This document shows positions 38,676 through 49,740 of a stretch of DNA of 60,000 bases, piece by piece (position 1 is the first letter of the stretch; each line of letters opens with the position of its first letter). Where the stretch lies: positions 1,765,001 through 1,825,000 of the forward strand of contig JACVTC010000006.1 in NCBI GenBank assembly GCA_016946835.1, given 5' to 3'. The DNA is from Neocallimastix lanati (nom. inval.) (lineage: Eukaryota; Neocallimastigomycota; Neocallimastigomycetes; Neocallimastigales; Neocallimastigaceae). Both the position numbers and the translations under genes were made by a program. The notes beneath the pieces are model-generated. The model was given only the letters and a program-made list of their open reading frames with translations. It did not search any database and was not told the DNA's origin.

Positions 38676-39341
38676 ATTTATGATTTAATTATAATTGAAA
38701 TACATGATTAAATATTTTTATATTCATAATAAAGGTACATTTAATGGAATATAATATATTTTTATTACATACTATATTATTATAATTTAAATTAATTTTA
38801 ACATCAAAAATGGAACTAAAAAAATAATCAATAATTCTATAATATTTTTTTTTTAATTAAAAAAAATGATTATCTAAAATTTTACTTATTTAAATATTTC
38901 ATTAATTTATTTAAATATTTAAATATATATTATTTATTTATTTATTTGTTTGTTTAATTTATTAATTAATTAATTATTTATTTATTTATTTGTTTATTTA
39001 TTTATTTAGTAAAACATAGTGTAATATAAATAAAATATTCAATTTAATATGTTTTATTTATATATATATATATATATATATAATATTACTTAATTTAAAA
39101 TACCCATAAACTTATATATACACAAAATATATATATATATATATTTTATGATTTTGATATTCAAAATTAATAATATTATCGAACTGAATAATGATAATAA
39201 TGATAATAATATATCAAAAATTAATAAGTTAAAAATATTTTTATCTTTATATTAAACTATTATGGAAAGAAAAAAAAAAAAAAAGATATCTAGAAATTAT
39301 ATTAATCAATCGAGTTATACAGATATATTTAATTACTAGAT

Positions 39342-41432
39342 TTAAATATTATTATTATTATTATTATTATATACTTGATTTAAAACAGCAAAATTAATAC
39401 AACTTGAATTAATATCATTTTGAACCATGTTTTCCATAGTTGATAATATTAAACTGGAAGAAAACATTTCGGTATTAAATTGATTTGGAAAATCTATTTC
39501 TGATTTTTTTCCTTTAATTGAAGTTGTACCATTAACCGTTTGAGATGATGGCATTGGATAGTGATTTAATTTATAATTTTCAATAAATTTGGAATATTCT
39601 AAACCGCCAGTTTCTTTTTGAGGTTTCCATGATTTATAACAGGACTTAAAGTCCAGAAAAGAGATTTCCATTTTACCATCATTGGAATATTTGACTTCTT
39701 TTTTATTTTTCATTTTATTATTATTATTATTTTGTATTTGAATTTTATTTTTTTTCTCATTTTCACAGTGATCCTCCTTACCTTGATATCCATAATCTGG
39801 ATTTCCATGATATCTAAAATCAAAGTTAGCATATGAGCATACATAACCTACCGATGGTAGATGCACTGTAAAATTTTGAACGAATTTAACAATTCTACTG
39901 CTATAATTTGGTAATGAAATTATTAAAATGAATGGGGTTAGTATGATTCCATAGATATTTCTAAATATCATGAAAATCTTCGTATCAAAATAGCTTCCAA
40001 ATTCTTTTCTCACTTCATTGGAATAATTTTTTTCTTTCCATTTTTGTGGATAATAATGAGTTTCAAGGGAAATTTTCTCCATAAGTAATTCTGAATCATA
40101 ATCTATTGTATCTTCAATGATCATACCTTTACTAAATGCTAGTATGGAAGTGAATACACCAATATAGAATAAGACTGAACCCCCTGGAGTAATTTCAAAT
40201 TTATTAAAGAATTCTTGATCCATTAATGTTAAGATACTTAGAACGACAACAATAGAACCAGAAATGAAAGCAACTAACCTAAAAATAATCGATCCTTTAT
40301 AATTTGGAGATTGATTTAAATAGATTATAGCATTTTCGTAACTTCGATTTAGTCTTTTTTCAAAGACATGAGGAAGTTCGTTAAATTCTCTAAACCTCCA
40401 ACGAGCTAAGGAATTATACGATTTTTTCATTATAGAACCTGGATTATTATAAATTTCTTCAGCGTATCTGTAAAATGAATAAATTATCGAGAATATCAGT
40501 AGAAAGGGAAATAAAATTAAATTAAAAATTCCTAACAATATGAATTTTTGTGATAAACTTTTACTTAATTTTTGTCTCATATTTCTTTTTTGTATTTCAT
40601 CCTTCGATAAAAAGCATTCTTTAACATGACCATATCTGTCAAAAATAAAATTATTGATACACCACTGAACGTTCCATTTTAGCATATCAGTAAATAATTG
40701 TTTATTTTCAAAATATGGGATATTAAATTTAATGCATTGTTCATTAATTAAGGCAATAAAATAATTTTCTTTTCTCATAATAATATTCACAATCTTCATA
40801 GCATCTAATTCATCCCCGCTTTTTTCTGATTGATTCTCTTCATTATACAGTTTTATTATTTTTTCCATTATGACTTCCCAGGATATTGATTGAATATCTG
40901 TATCTTTAATTTTTAATTTATAGTTATAAAAGTAATATATTTTTCTAAATCTCTGAAACTCCGATATATATTTTATAAGTAAATAGAGCCACATTATTAT
41001 AAATATAGAGAGTAAAAATTTAATTTTCCAGTCCAATCGATAAACACATTGATCCACTATTACTTGGGACAGCTGTGCCTTTTCATTTATTATTGAATAA
41101 TCAATACATCCAAATAAAAATACTGAAAAGCATATTACAAATGCTAAAGATATTAAATAGCATATTCTTTCCAATATAATGCAGGTAAAACCTTTTCTCT
41201 TAAAATATTCATATACTTCTTGATAAAATTCATCACTTTTATCTTTTAATAATTCATTTCCTTCTGGTTCTGGATTCAAAATATTTTTCACTTTTGATGT
41301 TTCAAGAACACTCTTTATACTGTCGAATAAACTATTTTTATTAGAAGTTGCTTCATCCTCATTATTATTATCATCATTAAGTGTTAAAGGATCTGGTTCG
41401 CTGATTAATAAATGCGTTTCTTCTTGTGTCAT
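39342..41432 (-). CDS. ATG9: ATG9 autophagy lipid scramblase
   Basis: Multi-pass membrane protein that seeds and expands autophagosomes; family members scramble lipids between leaflets (family knowledge). The gene is a single exon of 696 codons. Hydrophobic segments lie at about residues 90-112, 134-156, 300-325, 383-405, 420-440 and 486-510. Family landmarks are SWEVIMEKI, NYFIALIN, FTDMLKWNVQWCINNFIFD, RYAEEIYNNPGS, LARWRFREFNELPHVFEKRL, EITPGGSVLFYIG, FSKGMIIED, and YDSELLMEKISLETHYYPQKW. The C-terminal part retains CSYANFDFRYHGNPDYG and GKMEISFLDFKS. The N-terminal tail is acidic and the C-terminus ends in poly-Asn. Lack of introns is unusual beside its intron-rich neighbours. A CACGTG palindrome lies about 410 bp upstream. 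Confidence 0.95.
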   Translation of the reverse strand: MTQEETHLLISEPDPLTLNDDNNNEDEATSNKNSLFDSIKSVLETSKVKNILNPEPEGNELLKDKSDEFYQEVYEYFKRKGFTCIILERICYLISLAFVICFSVFLFGCIDYSIINEKAQLSQVIVDQCVYRLDWKIKFLLSIFIIMWLYLLIKYISEFQRFRKIYYFYNYKLKIKDTDIQSISWEVIMEKIIKLYNEENQSEKSGDELDAMKIVNIIMRKENYFIALINEQCIKFNIPYFENKQLFTDMLKWNVQWCINNFIFDRYGHVKECFLSKDEIQKRNMRQKLSKSLSQKFILLGIFNLILFPFLLIFSIIYSFYRYAEEIYNNPGSIMKKSYNSLARWRFREFNELPHVFEKRLNRSYENAIIYLNQSPNYKGSIIFRLVAFISGSIVVVLSILTLMDQEFFNKFEITPGGSVLFYIGVFTSILAFSKGMIIEDTIDYDSELLMEKISLETHYYPQKWKEKNYSNEVRKEFGSYFDTKIFMIFRNIYGIILTPFILIISLPNYSSRIVKFVQNFTVHLPSVGYVCSYANFDFRYHGNPDYGYQGKEDHCENEKKNKIQIQNNNNNKMKNKKEVKYSNDGKMEISFLDFKSCYKSWKPQKETGGLEYSKFIENYKLNHYPMPSSQTVNGTTSIKGKKSEIDFPNQFNTEMFSSSLILSTMENMVQNDINSSCINFAVLNQVYNNNNNNNI

Positions 41433-41843
41433 TATTAATAATATTATATATAAATAAAAAAAAGTATTTTTTTTTTTTTTTTTACTTTAACTTTTTCCAA
41501 ATAAGTTTTCAATTCAAATGTATTAAAAAATAAGATAGTTTTATATTAATATTAATAAAATACTATTTATTTATGTATTTTGTATTTTGAAAATATTATT
41601 TATATTATATATATTATATATTGTTTCTGTTAAATATTCAGCTCTTTTATATATATATATATATATATATATTAATTTGAAAAAAAAAATTAAAAGAGAA
41701 AAAAAAAAAAAAAAAAAAAAAAAAAAACATGAGGAATATTATTTATATATATATTGAAAATGATGTTGTTATGTCTTTTTATCCTCTATTGATTTAGACA
41801 TAAAAATTTTTTCCCAAAATTAATCAAAAAATTTTATTATAAT

Positions 41844-41849
41844 CACGTG
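41844..41849. promoter_or_regulatory. CACGTG E-box-like palindrome upstream of ATG9
   Basis: The core hexamer for bHLH transcription factors lies 412 bp upstream of the ATG9 start codon, in the context ATCACGTGTA. In DNA this AT-rich a GC-containing 6-bp palindrome is not expected often. In animals the CLEAR motif (GTCACGTGAC) drives autophagy genes; whether an equivalent factor acts here is speculation. Confidence 0.25.
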
Positions 41850-41960
41850 TAAATATATAAAGGAGATAAAAAAATTTTTAATATTTTTTCTTAAATTTTT
41901 TTTATTATTTATTTATTTATTTATTTATTTGTTGATTTATTTATTTATTTATTTGTCTAT

Positions 41961-42003
<43 letters not shown>

Positions 42004-42039
42004 TATGTTGATTTTTACACTAATATCAATTTGTATTAC

Positions 42040-42200
42040 CATTTGAACTATCGTTGTCAAGAGCGTCTACGTCGAAACGATAAAAAATTCTGATGCAGAT
42101 TCAAATTATAATTATTTTATCCATATAGAAGTTTATCATCGATAAATGGGAAGAATAGGAAGGCGTTAGAGATCATTTCCTCCTCGAAACTCATCGTATT
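42040..42200. other. GC-richer patch with hairpin potential, candidate non-coding RNA
   Basis: About 160 bp with markedly more G and C than the surrounding kilobases. A 7-bp perfect stem TATCGTT (42049-42055) pairs with AACGATA (42076-42082). A second possible stem pairs AGGAA (42158-42162) with TTCCT (42177-42181). The plus strand ends in ATTAATTTTTTTA, which would suit an RNA polymerase III stop. No ORF longer than about 25 codons crosses it on either strand. It has no tRNA or recognisable snRNA motif. It could also be a short relic of coding DNA. Confidence 0.3.
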
Positions 42201-44044
42201 AATTTTTTTAATTATTAATAAAAAAAAAAAATTTTTTTTTTTTTATGTATTTTTATAAATAAATATTATTAAATAAAGTTTATTACAAGTAAAAAAAAAA
42301 AAAAAAAAAAAAAAACTATTTTTTATTATTTAATAATTTAATATAGATTATTTAATATTTAATATTCATTAATTATTAATGGACATAAATTAATTATTTA
42401 TTATTATTAATATTATCAATCTATTATTATAATTATTAATTATTGTTGTTATTTATTATTGCCAATCTTTCAAATTTACTATTTTTAAATACAGTTAATT
42501 ATTAGCATTTATTTAGTAGTTAGTTATAATTTAATATTTAATGTTTATTATTTTACGAAGATAGTTTTTTTGATCATTATAATATTATAATTATAATATT
42601 TTATTTTAATAATGACAATTATTATTATTTATTATTATTTATTATATTAAAATTCTTATTACTGTAGATTTTCATAATTAAAATTTTTTTTTTTTTTATT
42701 ATGGTGTACTATTAATAAGGTCAATTATTCTTATTAATATATATTATTATGAAATCAATTTTAAATACGATTTTCCTTATATTTATTATTTAAAAATACG
42801 GTCTTTCCTATTTTTATTATCATTATTATTTTCATTTATTAATACAAATGCAATATCTCAATTATTACTAGAATTTGCGGTTTATTATAAAAGATATAAT
42901 CTTCTTAAACAAATAATTAAAAAAAAAATTTTTTTGGTTATTTATAATTTATTATTTATTATTTATTATTTATTATTTATTATTTATTATTATTTATTAT
43001 TTAATTTTATTATTATTATTAATTATTCCTATGGTTTAAAAAAACTTTATGTAAATTTATATTTACTATTACTATCACTACTACTATTACTATTACTATT
43101 AAATTAGTATTTAATATCTTATATATTAGTTTAAATAAACATATATATATATGATATCTAATATTAAGATTCTTTAATTAAAAAATTCATATTATCTATA
43201 TATAATAATTATATTTCCAAGTTATATCTTTAATAATTAATTATTAATATTTAGTAAATATTTAGTATCTTTTACAAATTTAAAATATATATTTAAATAA
43301 TTAACCTTTTTAATTGTATACTAAAATGAACAAAAAATAAATAAATAAATAATTAATAAATAAATTAAAAAAAAAATTGAATGTTTTAAAAAAAAAATAG
43401 AATTATTTCTTATATTTTTATATCACTAAAAATGTCTATATATTTAATATTAACATTTTTTTTTTATTTTTTTATTTTTTTATTTTTATTTTTATTTTTA
43501 TTTTCATTTTTATTTTTATTTTTTTTTTGTTAATAATTGATATAAAAGTTTAAAATTATTAGTAATTATGAATGAATTTTTTATCTATCCTTTTTTTTTT
43601 TTTTTTTATTTAAAATTTTCATTTTTATATATTAAAAAAAAAAAAAGTCTATTTTAATTACAATATTTATTTTTATATAAGAATTAATCTGTTGGTAATA
43701 ACAATACATAATCATATGCTATAGAATAATAAATTTTAAAATTATATATTATATATATGTATATGTATATATGCATATAAATACATAAATATGCATATAT
43801 GAATAAGCTATTAACATTTGTATCAGTTAATATCTAAGTTTCATATGTTTTTTTTTTAAAAAAAAAAAAAAATCTTTTTAATTTTTCAACATTATTTGAA
43901 TAAAGTTAATGTAATAGTATAAATTTCAAATTTTATATATAGGAATTAGTTATTATAATTAAAATATATTCAATATTCAAATATTTTTAATCATTAACAA
44001 TAATTATATATTAAATTAAAAAAAAAATTAATTAAAGATATAAC

Positions 44045-44080
<36 letters not shown>

Positions 44081-44356
44081 GTACAAAAAAGGACACCTTT
44101 ATATATTAATTTAGTTTCTAGTTTTTAGCTTAATATATAAAGTTTCAATTATATTTAATTTTATGTTATATATGGATGAAATATTTTTAATTTAAAGAAA
44201 TAAAATAGTTTTAATAAATTAAACCGAAAGAAACAAACAAAAAAAATAATCAAATAAAAATTAATATATATATATATTTATATTAGAAAATGAAATAAAA
44301 ATTTCAATTTTAGTTTTGTATAAAGTTTTCTCTATTTCTTTTTACTCTTTTCTCTT

Positions 44357-44413
<57 letters not shown>

Positions 44414-44522
44414 ACTTTTTTTATTAAAAAAAAAAGATTAATATCTTTTCTATTAATATTTAATATTTTAATTTTTTTCAATTTTTTTATTTCTTATATT
44501 TCCTTCTAGATTTATTAATCTT

Positions 44523-44560
<38 letters not shown>

Positions 44561-44586
44561 TTAAAAAAAAATTTTTTTTTTTTAAA

Positions 44587-45777
44587 ATGATATTTTTATT
44601 ATCATTGATTTTAATGGTATTATGCCATAAGCTTGCCTATTCTAAATCATTAAATGATCAAGGATGTTTAAAGTCTTTATGTGCACAGAGAACTACCGTC
44701 TCATCCAAAAATGATTATACTAAACAATATATTATTGTATATAAATCTATTTCGAATAGTAATGAAGAATTGAAGACGAATAAATTTTTTAAGAATACAA
44801 ATGAATTAAAGAATAGAATACCTTTTAATAATGATTTTCAAAACTCTATTAATAAAAGAAAAAGAGAAAATCCTTATTCAAATCGTAATATGAATTATCC
44901 TTCCATAACTTTTAACTATCAATTAAAATATAATCCAAAGGATTCTAAATATTCTAAAGAAGATTATAATAACAAAAGTAATAATAATAATAATAGTGAT
45001 AATAATAATTATAATAATAATAGTGATTATAATAATAATTATAATAATAATAGTGATAATAATAATAATTATAATAATAATAGTGATAATAATAATAATT
45101 ATAATAATAATAGTGATTATAATAATAATTATAATAATAATAGTGATAATAATAATAATTATAATAATAATAGTGATAATGATAATAATTATAATAAAAA
45201 TATATATTATTATAATAATAATAATAATAATTATTATAATAATAATTATAGTAATAATAATTATAATAATAATAATAATAATTCTCTAATATTAATGATC
45301 AATAAAGAATTTACAGGTAATAAGAATATAAAAAGAGATACTTTGCCAAAGTATTCCTCTTTCACGAAATCTTTCATGTTCGTTAATGAAGAGGATTTAA
45401 TTCAAGGAGTATATGGTGATTTAAAGGAAGGCCTTCCCATAAAAAGATCTGAGCATGAACAACAAGAATACACCATTAAAGAATTCATTAAAACAATAAA
45501 TTCCACCGATCTTCCAATTGACTATATTGAAGAAGATTATCCTGTGTATACAGATGATATTTCAAAGGATTCCTTTCAAACCTCAGTTTCTCCTCCACCT
45601 AATGAAAATACAGATCCATCTGTTGTTCCAAAAGATTCAACAAATTCTATGAATGAAACTGAAGCACTCGATGAAATGATGATAGAAAATGAAATTTTTG
45701 GGGATGCTATTGAAACTCAAAAAAAGAATTTAGGATGGGTGAGTGAAAAACCAACATAAATATATAAATAAATAAAA

Positions 45778-45808
<31 letters not shown>

Positions 45809-45848
45809 TAATAATTAATAAATAAATAATGATAATAATAACAATAAC

Positions 45849-45908
<60 letters not shown>

Positions 45909-47090
45909 AATAATAATTATTATTATTATTATTATTATTAATTTTTATTTTAATTTATTTTGTTTTGTTTTACTATATTTTATTTAAATTTTCATTAAAA
46001 ATTTGATTAGGGTCTCGATCGAATAGATCAACGACAGACCACCGGGGATAAAACTTATAAATATCCAAAACAGGCAGGAAAAAATGTGATCGTTTATATA
46101 CTTGATACGTAATGCTTTTATAGAATAATTTAAAAAAAAAAAAAAAATTTTTTTTTAAAGCTTTAATAAAAAAAAAAAAAATATTATAACTTTAAACTCA
46201 TATGTATAAAAATATAATTCATATAAATTACATTACACTTAAAAAATTTTTTTTTATATTTCTTATTTTTTTTATATATTAAAAAAAAAAAAAAAAAAAC
46301 GTTAAATTCATAGTGGAATAAATTATAATCATAAGGATTACAAATCGAGAGTTTTTCATGGAGAAAACTTTGTCACCGATGAAGATGATAATGACCATTA
46401 TGGTAATTTTTTTTTTTTTTTTTTGTAAAAAAAAAATTAAATAAAATAAAATAAAATAAAATAAAATAAAATAAAATAATATAAAATAAATAGTTGAATA
46501 CGAATATAAAGTACTGATTGAATAAAATAAAATAAAATAAAATAATAATAATAATAAAAGTAATAATAATGATAGTAATAGTAATAATAAAAATAATAAG
46601 AATAATATTAGTAATAAGAATTAAGATTAATAGCAGTAATAATGATAGTAAATAACAAATATTTTATTTTTTAATAATTATCAATTTAAAAATCACTTAT
46701 ATAATATAAGCATAGAAACAAGAAACATTATAATATTATTTAAACTTTTTTTGATTAAAATGAAATTTTTTTTTCTTTTCAATAATTATATAAAAAATTT
46801 TTATATAAATCATTGTGTATAACTAATTTTTTTTTTTCTTTTTTTTTTTTTTTAATTTTTCATTTTTCATTTTTCCTTAATCTTTTTTTTTTTTTTTTTT
46901 TTTTTTTTCTAATTTTTCTTTTTTCTTTTTTCTTTTTTCTTTAACTTTTTTTTTAATAAATTAAAAAAAAATAAAACAAAAAAAAAAAAGGACATGGATC
47001 CTATGTTGCTGGAATTATTGGAGGTAATATAATATATATATATATTTTTTCTATTTTTATTTTATATATATTTTTAGTTTTTTTTATATG

Positions 47091-47125
<35 letters not shown>

Positions 47126-47228
47126 ATATGATTCGTTCTAAAACATTTTTTTTTATTAAACACTTCTATTATAACAAATTTACATTATTTATTTATTATT
47201 GTTATTTTTTATATTTATATAATAATTC

Positions 47229-47265
<37 letters not shown>

Positions 47266-47656
47266 GGTAAAACTTTTGGTGTAGCCAAAAATTGTCATAT
47301 CATTTCTGTTAAAGTTTTAAATCGATATGGAAGGTAATACAAAACCTATTTACTAATAAATAATTAATAATAATACTTAAATTATAATAATTAACATTTA
47401 CTAAATTATTTTTATTATTATATATTATTATTATTTATTATTTATTATTTATTATTTATTATTTATTATTTATTATTATTTATTAAAATTTATTATTATT
47501 TATTTATTTTTTATTATTTATTATTTATTATTTATTGTTTATTATTATTAATTTATTATTATTAAAAAGAGGTCAAGCTAGTTTAGTTATTAAAGGACTG
47601 AATTGGGTAATCGAAGATTATACTAAAAATAGAAAAAATAGTTTTGGAGCTATTGC

Positions 47657-47704
<48 letters not shown>

Positions 47705-47775
47705 CAATTAAAAATAGATTTACCTATATATTATCTCTTATATATTTATTTATTTATATATTATCTCTTATATAT

Positions 47776-47818
<43 letters not shown>

Positions 47819-48712
47819 TTATTTATTTAATATTTATTTATTATTTATTTATTTATTATTTATTATTTATTTATTTATTTATTAAATAAAAAATTAGTGT
47901 TTCCTTAGGTTCAATGCAAAGCAGAGCAATAAATGATGCAGTAGCTCTCGCTAAAAAAAATGGTATTTTGGTGATTACATCAGGTAAAATAATAAAATAA
48001 TCCAAAATAATAAAAAAAAAATATATATATATATATATATATTTCTTTTTTTTTTTTATTTTTTTTTTCTTTTATATATATATATATATATATAATATAT
48101 ATATATTTTATATTTATATTATTTTATTTATTTTAATTATTTTTAATTATAAATAATATATTATATAGCCGGAAATGATGGAGGAGATGCCTGTTCAAAG
48201 TCACCAGCATCCTCTAACGATGGTTAGTTATAAAAAAACAAAAATTTTATAAAAAAAAAAAATTATATAAATACTTTATATAATTAAATAAATAAAAAAT
48301 ATAAAATATAAAAATTAAATTAAAAATTATATATCTATGTTATATATATATTTATATGTATGTATGTATGTTTATGTATAAATAAATAATAGTAATTACG
48401 GTGGGTGCCACAAATAAAAAAGATCAAATTTGTGATTTTTCTAATCGAGGTTCTTGTGTTTCCATGTAAATTTAAATATATATATATTTAAAATTTAAAT
48501 ATATATATTTATATATAAATTAAAAAATAATTATAATAACAAATAAATAAATTAAATAAATAATTAATTAAAATGTAAAGATATGCTCCCGGAGAAGATA
48601 TCAATAGTTCCTCTAATTTCTCTTCAAAATCTGGTATAAAGCATGGAACTTCCTTTTCAGCACCTTTTGTTTCAGGAGTATTAAAAATAAATTTAAATTT
48701 TATATAACTAAA

Positions 48713-48746
<34 letters not shown>

Positions 48747-49470
48747 TGTATATAAAAGATTAATAATAAAAAGTAATAATAAAAAGTAATAATGAATAAT
48801 AATAATTAATAATTATAATATTTATATATATATAATTATATATAATCAATTTTTTCTTAAATATATATATATATGTATATATTAAATAAAGGTGGCCGCT
48901 TTAATTATGTCTGAATTACAACAGATACCGGAAGCTCAGGCATCCATAGCCTCACCAGAAAATTTAAAAAATTTTTTAATTCGTATTGCAACCTATCGAA
49001 CTGTTAAGGATCATGAGGAATCGACCTACCCAATCCAAAAACGTAATAGTAATAATCCTGGTTACCAAAACAGCAATTATGAAAATGAAAATGAATCTTT
49101 TCGTGATGATAATCAAAATACTAGAACTAATTTTAATAAAGATTATAATTATAATGATGATGATGATGATTATCATCATATTAATGACATCAAAAGTTAT
49201 TATAATGAAGAAGAAGATTTATTAGAATTGATGTTGTCAATGAATACTAATGTCAATGGCAATGCCGATATTAATACTACTAACAGTAATACACTCATTC
49301 CTATTCCTATTTTGTATAATGGTTGGAATTACGGATATAGGATGACAACGAATAATACCATTTCCTCAATCACTAATTTTGCTGTAAATTCCTTGTCCAT
49401 TAAAGAAAATTTTCAGACGTTAATACAAATTTATTGTTTCATTTTATTAATAATTATTTTGCTCTTTTAA
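44587..49470 (+). CDS. Secreted subtilisin-like serine protease (S8, proteinase K type), probably GPI-anchored
   Basis: Exons: 44587-45738, 46011-46108, 46314-46402, 46991-47023, 47267-47333, 47570-47659, 47898-47983, 48169-48222, 48393-48465, 48581-48677, 48892-49470; 2418 nt, 805 residues. A signal peptide (IFLLSLILMVLCHKLAYS) precedes an I9 propeptide that begins QYIIVYKS and ends IDYIEEDYPV, split by an Asn-rich insertion at about residues 130-235. The catalytic domain starts WGLDRIDQR and holds all catalytic residues: Asp in YILDTGI, His in YGHGSYVAG, the oxyanion Asn in ITSAGNDGG and Ser in HGTSFSAPFVSG. Usual HGTHVAG reads HGSYVAG here. After the protease come Asn/Asp-rich residues and a hydrophobic tail (IYCFILLIIILLF), typical of a GPI-attachment signal. 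It probably acts at the cell surface or in the secretory path. Confidence 0.92.
44976..45285 (+). repeat. Coding 30-bp tandem repeat (Asn/Ser/Asp/Tyr-rich) in the protease propeptide
   Basis: Roughly eight units of 27-30 bp encode variants of SDNNNNYNNN. Unit-to-unit changes are few (GAT-AAT, GAT-TAT), so the expansion looks recent. The antisense or shifted poly-Ile ORF here is a shadow. Confidence 0.93.
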
Positions 49471-49495
49471 TATATATTTAACAATTAACAATAAC

Positions 49496-49539
<44 letters not shown>

Positions 49540-49592
49540 TATATGTATACATGTAAAGAAGATAAAAAAAAAAAAATTTTTTTTAATTCCAT

Positions 49593-49631
<39 letters not shown>

Positions 49632-49692
49632 TAACTTGGTTAATATATATATTTTATTTTATTTTATTTTATTTCTGTATATTATTTAATTT

Positions 49693-49740
<48 letters not shown>

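Larger units (their letters stand above)
33204..39341. other. Long intergenic region with three heptamer arrays
   Basis: About 6.1 kb between the start of the unknown gene and the end of ATG9. It contains heptamer arrays at 34040-34290, 34675-35065 and 37530-38675, a hexamer array at 35798-35865, and otherwise A/T-rich unique sequence. No ORF with unique composition and no RNA gene were found. The promoter of the minus-strand gene at 33203 should lie within its first kilobase. Confidence 0.65.
41433..44586. other. Divergent promoter region between ATG9 and the subtilisin gene
   Basis: A 3.1 kb region between two divergent starts. It contains a CACGTG palindrome at 41844-41849, a TTTA tetramer tract at about 41905-42004, and a GC-richer structured patch at 42040-42200. 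There are T-rich and CT-rich tracts just upstream of the subtilisin start: an uninterrupted run of more than 40 T at about 44360-44408, preceded by TTTCTCTATTTCTTTTTACT. Apart from those it is A/T-rich unique sequence. Confidence 0.6.

Noticed and set aside
42085-42125. tRNA suggested by a TTCAAAT segment
   Set aside because: No paired T-stem around it, no acceptor stem and no A-box at the required distance.
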